From Adlercreutzia sp. ZJ141 (GTDB lineage: Bacteria > Actinomycetota > Coriobacteriia > Coriobacteriales > Eggerthellaceae), in assembly GCF_011038965.1 (NCBI RefSeq), contig NZ_JAAKEB010000003.1, positions 92,314 through 156,313 on the forward strand: 64,000 bases of DNA. The letters run 5' to 3'. Shown one piece after another: positions 60,171-64,000 of the stretch. Position 1 is the stretch's first letter; every line of letters starts with the position of its first letter. Both the position numbers and the translations under genes were made by a program. Under the pieces are notes generated by a model. That model was not told where the DNA came from. It made no database searches and saw only the letters and a program-made list of their open reading frames with translations.

Positions 60171-60239
60171 ACGAAGCGGTAACGCGGCCGCTGCACGAAG
60201 CGGTAACGCGGCCGCTGCACGAAGCGGTAACGCGGTTAC
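60171..60239. repeat. Three tandem 24-bp repeats
   Basis: Unit ACGAAGCGGTAACGCGGCCG followed by CTGC, at 60171, 60195 and (shorter) 60219. It lies upstream of the ureohydrolase gene and ends the gap 60019-60310. No gene is seen in that gap. Only three units without spacers, so it is not a CRISPR array. Confidence 0.9.
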
Positions 60240-60310
60240 ATGCCGAGTTTCACGTCGAATCTCGCTATGCGTTTTCCTTGGTGCGTTTTCGTACTTGTTC
60301 GTGTTTGTTG

Positions 60311-60838
60311 CTACCACATTTCGCCCGTTTGCATGATGACTGCACCACGCAGCGTTTCGATGCGTACGCCCAGAACGTGTCCGTCATGTACGTGCACAAA
60401 TCCAACGCTTCGGCTCATGCCGCTGCGTGGCCGTGATGCCGACCCAGGGCAGATCATGTAATCGGCGGGGCGGGCAGCAGCACCCGTGTCTAGGCGGGGG
60501 GTGTGCGTGTGTCCGTGCACGCACACGCGGGGAATCGGTTCGCCCGGTTCCAGTTTTGCGCCGCCGAAGCCTATGCGTACGTCATGTGGATAGTGGGCCA
60601 CTAAAAAACGCACACCGTCGATCACAGGACAGGCGCGCGGCCCGACGTGTGACCCGTACTCGTCATAATCGTTATTGCCGAGCACCGCTGTGGTAGGTGC
60701 CAGCGCTTCGAGCTCGTGGAGAATTCTTGGATCACCAATGTCACCTGCATGTATGATGCGATCCGCTGCGGCCATTGCGGTTGCGGCGGCTGTATCCAAG
60801 CGTCCATGCGTGTCGGATATGATTCCCACCAGTGTCAT
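60311..60838 (-). CDS. YfcE/MJ0936-family phosphodiesterase
   Basis: A 175-residue metallophosphoesterase. Motifs in order: ISDTHGRLD, HAGDIGD, VLGNNDYD, VAHYPHD and CVHGHTHTPR, giving a complete two-metal site. Start ATG at 60838. Physiological substrate is not known for most members. It is a single gene on this strand. Confidence 0.9.
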   Translation of the reverse strand: MTLVGIISDTHGRLDTAAATAMAAADRIIHAGDIGDPRILHELEALAPTTAVLGNNDYDEYGSHVGPRACPVIDGVRFLVAHYPHDVRIGFGGAKLEPGEPIPRVCVHGHTHTPRLDTGAAARPADYMICPGSASRPRSGMSRSVGFVHVHDGHVLGVRIETLRGAVIMQTGEMW

Positions 60839-61176
60839 CGGCCTCGCCTCTTCTCGTAATCGTGACGCATTCACCTCGTCGCATCATCTTAACGGAGTAC
60901 GCTCGCTATGGAAAGCGGCGGGGAATGCGGCCAGTAGCGAGAGAGAACGAGAGTGCGAGAGAACGAGAAAATGAGGGAAAGAGAGCGACTCTTACATTAT
61001 CCTTACCATTTCGTGACGCGTTGAGGGCTGTGCGACTGCTTGGGTATACTGGCTGTGGCGAGAAAACAAACTGACATGATCCGTGCGTCCGCACAAGGAC
61101 GCACGGCGTATGGCTGTGGTCGGCGACGTCCGGCAGATGAATTCAGCAGTCCTTCTTGCCTGAAACGGAGGAGAAG
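60839..61176. other. Gap with purine-rich repeats and the response-regulator promoter
   Basis: 60938-60990 is a purine-rich tract with repeated GCGAGAGA and ACGAGA units on the plus strand. A probable promoter follows at 61021-61050 (TTGAGG, 18-bp spacer, TATACT), with a long leader to the response-regulator start. No gene is seen. Confidence 0.6.
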
Positions 61177-61962
61177 GTGGCAGAAAACAGCGCAGCGCGT
61201 ATTCTGGTGGTCGATGATGAGATAGCTATTGCCGATCTGGTGGTTAAGCTATTGGAAAACGAGGGCATGAGAGCCTGCGCGTGTTATAGCGGTGTAACAG
61301 CGCTCGAGCTGTTCTCAATTGAGCAGTTCGACCTGCTTATCGTTGACGTAATGATGCCCGGCATCGATGGGCTTGAGGTGTGCACTCGTCTGCGTTCAGT
61401 TTCCGATGTTCCTATTATTTTCCTTTCAGCGAAGGATGAGGAAGCTGACAAGGTGGTCGGGCTTATGCTCGGTGGTGATGATTACGTGACGAAGCCTTTT
61501 AAACCGCGCGAACTGGTCGCCCGCGTGCGTGCCCGCTTGCGCCGAGCGACTCATGCGGCGCACTGTGATGATAACGTACTGCGGGCACATGGTATCGAGC
61601 TCGATTTGGGTGCACATACTGCGTTCTTACATGGTGAGCCGCTCCATCTCACACCGAAGGAATACGGTATCTTGGCGGCGCTCGTTCGCAATGCGGGCAA
61701 GCCGGTTGCCACAAAAGATTTGTTTGAATCTGTATGGAACGAACCGTACGTGGCCGCGTCTGCAAATTCGGTTATGGTGCACATGCGTCGCATTCGCAAG
61801 AAACTTGCCGAAGTTGACGGGTCGGAATGCTTCGTGGAAACGGCGTGGGGTGTGGGGTACAAAATTATGCCCCGAACTTCGAATTCTTCTGCTTCGAACC
61901 CTCACGTTTCAGGCTCTACAACTCCTGGTTTCTCCTTGCCCGATTTAGGGACAAAGCGGTGA
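61177..61962 (+). CDS. OmpR-family response regulator (VanR-like)
   Basis: A 261-residue regulator. Receiver domain with VDDE (residues 12-15), phospho-acceptor D57 (LLIVDVMMPG) and K106 (VTKPFKP). The winged-helix output domain has LTPKEYGILAAL and VHMRRIRKKL, then ETAWGVGYKI. GTG at 61177 chosen because GGAGGAG lies just upstream; a TTG start at 61156 is possible. It shares GTGA with the kinase gene. The stimulus is not known. Confidence 0.92.
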   Translation: MAENSAARILVVDDEIAIADLVVKLLENEGMRACACYSGVTALELFSIEQFDLLIVDVMMPGIDGLEVCTRLRSVSDVPIIFLSAKDEEADKVVGLMLGGDDYVTKPFKPRELVARVRARLRRATHAAHCDDNVLRAHGIELDLGAHTAFLHGEPLHLTPKEYGILAALVRNAGKPVATKDLFESVWNEPYVAASANSVMVHMRRIRKKLAEVDGSECFVETAWGVGYKIMPRTSNSSASNPHVSGSTTPGFSLPDLGTKR

Positions 61963-63176
61963 GCCGCCTGCGCAGCGCGCAGGCACAAGCTTTGCAGCGT
62001 CGCCTGTTCGGAATGCTACTCGTATCACTGCCGGTGTATTCGGTGTTGTTTGCTGCGGTTGCGCTTGCTCTCGATACGACAGTTTTCGATGATCTCGGAG
62101 AACGCATTGCGAATCTGACATCATCATGGACGTATTATTCCGAAGATGAATATGTGGCGTTGCAAATCGAGTTCGCCGATGCGCGACAGAGCGATTTGCT
62201 ACAGGCCCTTCCTGTCGAGGGTGGTGGCTACAATGTGCGCAATCTCGGTCCGTACTACGCTATGCGCAGCTTAAAATGGGTGGTTCTTCTGGGAATCTAC
62301 CTGCTTGGTTGCGTGGGTATGGCGTTGGTGGTTATGCGTTCGTCCGTAAAGCGCTTCGATGATCTTGCCTGTGCGATTACGGCGCTGTTTGCTGATCGCG
62401 AGGCAAAAATCATCCTTCCTGATAGCTTAGCCATCGTTCGCGCTGAGTTGCTGGAAGTGCGCGAGCGCTCGCTTGCTGACGAGCGGGTTACGCGCGCTGC
62501 TGAGACGAGAAAAAACGAGCTGGTTGCCTACTTGGCTCACGACATCAAAACACCACTCACTTCAGTGCTTGGCTATCTGACGCTCTTGAAGGAGTCACCT
62601 GATATTCCTCGCACCGTTCGTGCTGAATATGCAGGTATCGCACTTTCAAAGGCGGAGCGCCTTGACGATTTGATTGATGAATTCTTCGAGATAACTCGTT
62701 ACAACCTGCAGGCGATTCCCGTTGAACGGCAGCGCATCTCGGCCCAGCTTCTGTGTCAGCAGGTTGCTGACGAGCTGTTTCCAGAAGCGAATGCGAAGGA
62801 TGTTACCATCGACGTTGACGTACCTGACGACTTCACGCTGTTCATCGATCCCGACAAGATGGCACGCGCGTTGTCGAACGTTATGCGGAATGCCGTTGCG
62901 TACGCCGATGTGGATACGTGCGTGAATGTTCGCGTACGTATCGATGAACACAAGGCGACGTTTTTGGTCACCGATCAAGGACGCGAGATATCACCGGTGC
63001 ATCTTCAAAGCATTTTCGAAAAGTTCTTTCGCGAAGATACTGCACGTTCCAGCAATAAGGGCGGGGCGGGGTTGGGGCTTGCCATTGCTAAGGAGATTGT
63101 CGTTGCACATGGTGGCTCCATCTCAGCGCAAAGCGAAGCGGGTACAACGACATTTTTCATTGTGGTTCCTGTCTAA
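61959..63176 (+). CDS. Sensor histidine kinase (VanS-like)
   Basis: A 405-residue membrane kinase. Two membrane segments (residues ~17-38 and ~107-127) frame a short outer domain of ~70 residues. The HisKA box is YLAHDIKTPLTS with H194; ATPase motifs are VMRNAVAYA (N box), VTDQGREI and GGAGLGLAIAKEIV. The pattern is like VanS, but the outer domain is not one I recognise, and no vanHAX genes are nearby. Start overlaps the regulator stop by four bases. Confidence 0.92.
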   Translation: MSRLRSAQAQALQRRLFGMLLVSLPVYSVLFAAVALALDTTVFDDLGERIANLTSSWTYYSEDEYVALQIEFADARQSDLLQALPVEGGGYNVRNLGPYYAMRSLKWVVLLGIYLLGCVGMALVVMRSSVKRFDDLACAITALFADREAKIILPDSLAIVRAELLEVRERSLADERVTRAAETRKNELVAYLAHDIKTPLTSVLGYLTLLKESPDIPRTVRAEYAGIALSKAERLDDLIDEFFEITRYNLQAIPVERQRISAQLLCQQVADELFPEANAKDVTIDVDVPDDFTLFIDPDKMARALSNVMRNAVAYADVDTCVNVRVRIDEHKATFLVTDQGREISPVHLQSIFEKFFREDTARSSNKGGAGLGLAIAKEIVVAHGGSISAQSEAGTTTFFIVVPV

Positions 63177-63204
63177 ACACTACTCTGTGAACTGCACATA
63201 TGCT

Positions 63205-63232
63205 ACTTAAACAAGTATTTATTCGTTTAAGT
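63205..63232 (+). other. Hairpin after the kinase gene
   Basis: ACTTAAAC / GTTTAAGT, 8-bp AT-rich stem with a 12-base loop, 28 bases beyond the kinase stop. No T-run. The stretch from here to 63530 holds nothing else I can name. Confidence 0.4.
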
Positions 63233-63531
63233 GTTAAACTAGCAATCATTCGTTTACGCTCAATGAGCGCACATGTGGCGTATGAGTTTGTGGTGCACGA
63301 GAATCAATTCCACGATGAAAGTGTTGAGAGCTAACTAAGTAAGAAGATAGTCGTTATGAGTGTGAGACGTAAAGCGGGAATTCGTTCATGTTTTCTTCAT
63401 AACACATGTGTACGCAAAATTCGCGCAAACATATTAAAAATCAGTTCACTAACTGGAAAAACGCGGGGTTTAAATGTTTGGGAAGCGTTTGCCGCTCGGA
63501 AAAAGTTTGCAACGTTTTCCCCTCAAACCCC

Positions 63532-63560
63532 TTGACCTGTCCTCGCTAAGGGGGTAGAGT
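63532..63560 (+). promoter_or_regulatory. rrnP: rRNA operon promoter
   Basis: TTGACC (63532-63537), 17-bp spacer, TAGAGT (63555-63560), about 240 bases before the 16S start. The leader would run from about 63567. Confidence 0.72.
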
Positions 63561-63766
63561 ACCGCCTTGCGCTTCGGGGGAGACCTCGAAAGCAAACACA
63601 AGCCCTGATAAGACCAAAGAGAGCAGGTCTTATGCAGGTTGGGGACCTTGAGAACCGGATACTGTGAGGCAGACATTTCGAAGACGATAAATGAGTTCTT
63701 CGTTTGCGGACGCCAGATGATTATAAGGATACAACCAAACAGTACGTGGGAAAAGAAATGAACAGG

Positions 63767-63799
63767 CGCATGAGCATATATACACTCATGCGTTTTCTT
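63767..63799 (+). other. Hairpin and T-tract directly before 16S
   Basis: CGCATGAG (63767-63774) pairs with CTCATGCG (63785-63792), followed by TTTTCTTT. It resembles an intrinsic terminator but lies right at the 16S 5' end, so leader processing is the more likely role. Confidence 0.6.

Positions 63800-64000
<201 letters not shown>

Noticed and set aside
60171..60239. CRISPR-like direct repeats
   Set aside because: Only three units in direct tandem with no spacers and no cas genes nearby.
61177..63176. A vancomycin-resistance locus
   Set aside because: The two-component genes are VanRS-like only in general pattern; no vanH, vanA/B or vanX genes are present in the window.

Overview
The window is chromosomal DNA of a moderately high-GC Gram-positive bacterium, most likely a member of the Coriobacteriia (Eggerthellaceae-like). 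This placement is inference. It rests on the actinobacterial division set (FtsZ, SepF, YggT and DivIVA, with no FtsA between ftsQ and ftsZ), the gene order of the cell-wall cluster, and the start of a 16S rRNA gene at the right edge. I could not run a 16S comparison.

Layout. Positions 1-6150 hold the 3' part of proB, then proA, nadD, yqeK, rsfS and murJ (proline and NAD synthesis, ribosome silencing, lipid II flipping). Next come a DUF1846 gene on the minus strand and a CsoR/CopA copper-efflux operon whose CopA carries a C-terminal CopZ-like domain with its own internal start. Positions 11.4-15.7 kb are accessory: a long imperfect palindrome, a zinc-ribbon/DUF6273 gene, a DUF3990 ADP-ribosyltransferase-like gene with a partner, a broken pyrG fragment, and a xerD-type recombinase.

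Positions 15.8-28.9 kb are the most unusual part. They form a lower-GC catabolic or respiratory island: a MerR regulator, an MBL-fold hydrolase, FixB, FixA, a CaiA-like acyl-CoA dehydrogenase, an acyl-CoA ligase, two MFS carriers and a CaiB-type CoA transferase on the minus strand, with FixC, FixX and a small CX2CX2CX2C protein divergently on the plus strand. The enzymes match the reductive half of the Escherichia coli carnitine/crotonobetaine system (Cai plus FixABCX), but the BCCT carrier CaiT and the hydratase CaiD are absent. Three near-identical MerR-type promoters (TTGACT, a CTCAA-N5-TTGAG dyad inside a 19-bp spacer, then a -10) occur in the island. They tie it to the MerR gene as one regulon. 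The natural substrate cannot be read from the sequence; an alpha,beta-unsaturated acid reduced as its CoA thioester is the best inference.

Positions 29.0-29.9 kb carry a DUF2442/DUF4160 pair. From 29.9 to 46.2 kb runs the division and cell-wall (dcw) cluster: mraZ, rsmH, ftsL-like, ftsI, a MurE-like gene, murF, mraY, murD, ftsW, murG, murC, murB, ftsQ and ftsZ. The gene in the MurE position is shortened and has lost every ligase motif I can check, so it looks like a pseudoenzyme. Then follow pgeF, yggS, sepF, proC, yggT, divIVA, a GNAT acetyltransferase and priA.

The last 10 kb hold a PadR-HAAS-secreted protein operon, a Tat-exported M23 endopeptidase, degV, an Spx/ArsC-like gene, a ureohydrolase, a YfcE-type phosphodiesterase, a VanRS-like two-component system, and the promoter and first 200 bases of an rRNA operon. 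No tRNA gene, CRISPR array or intact insertion sequence was seen.
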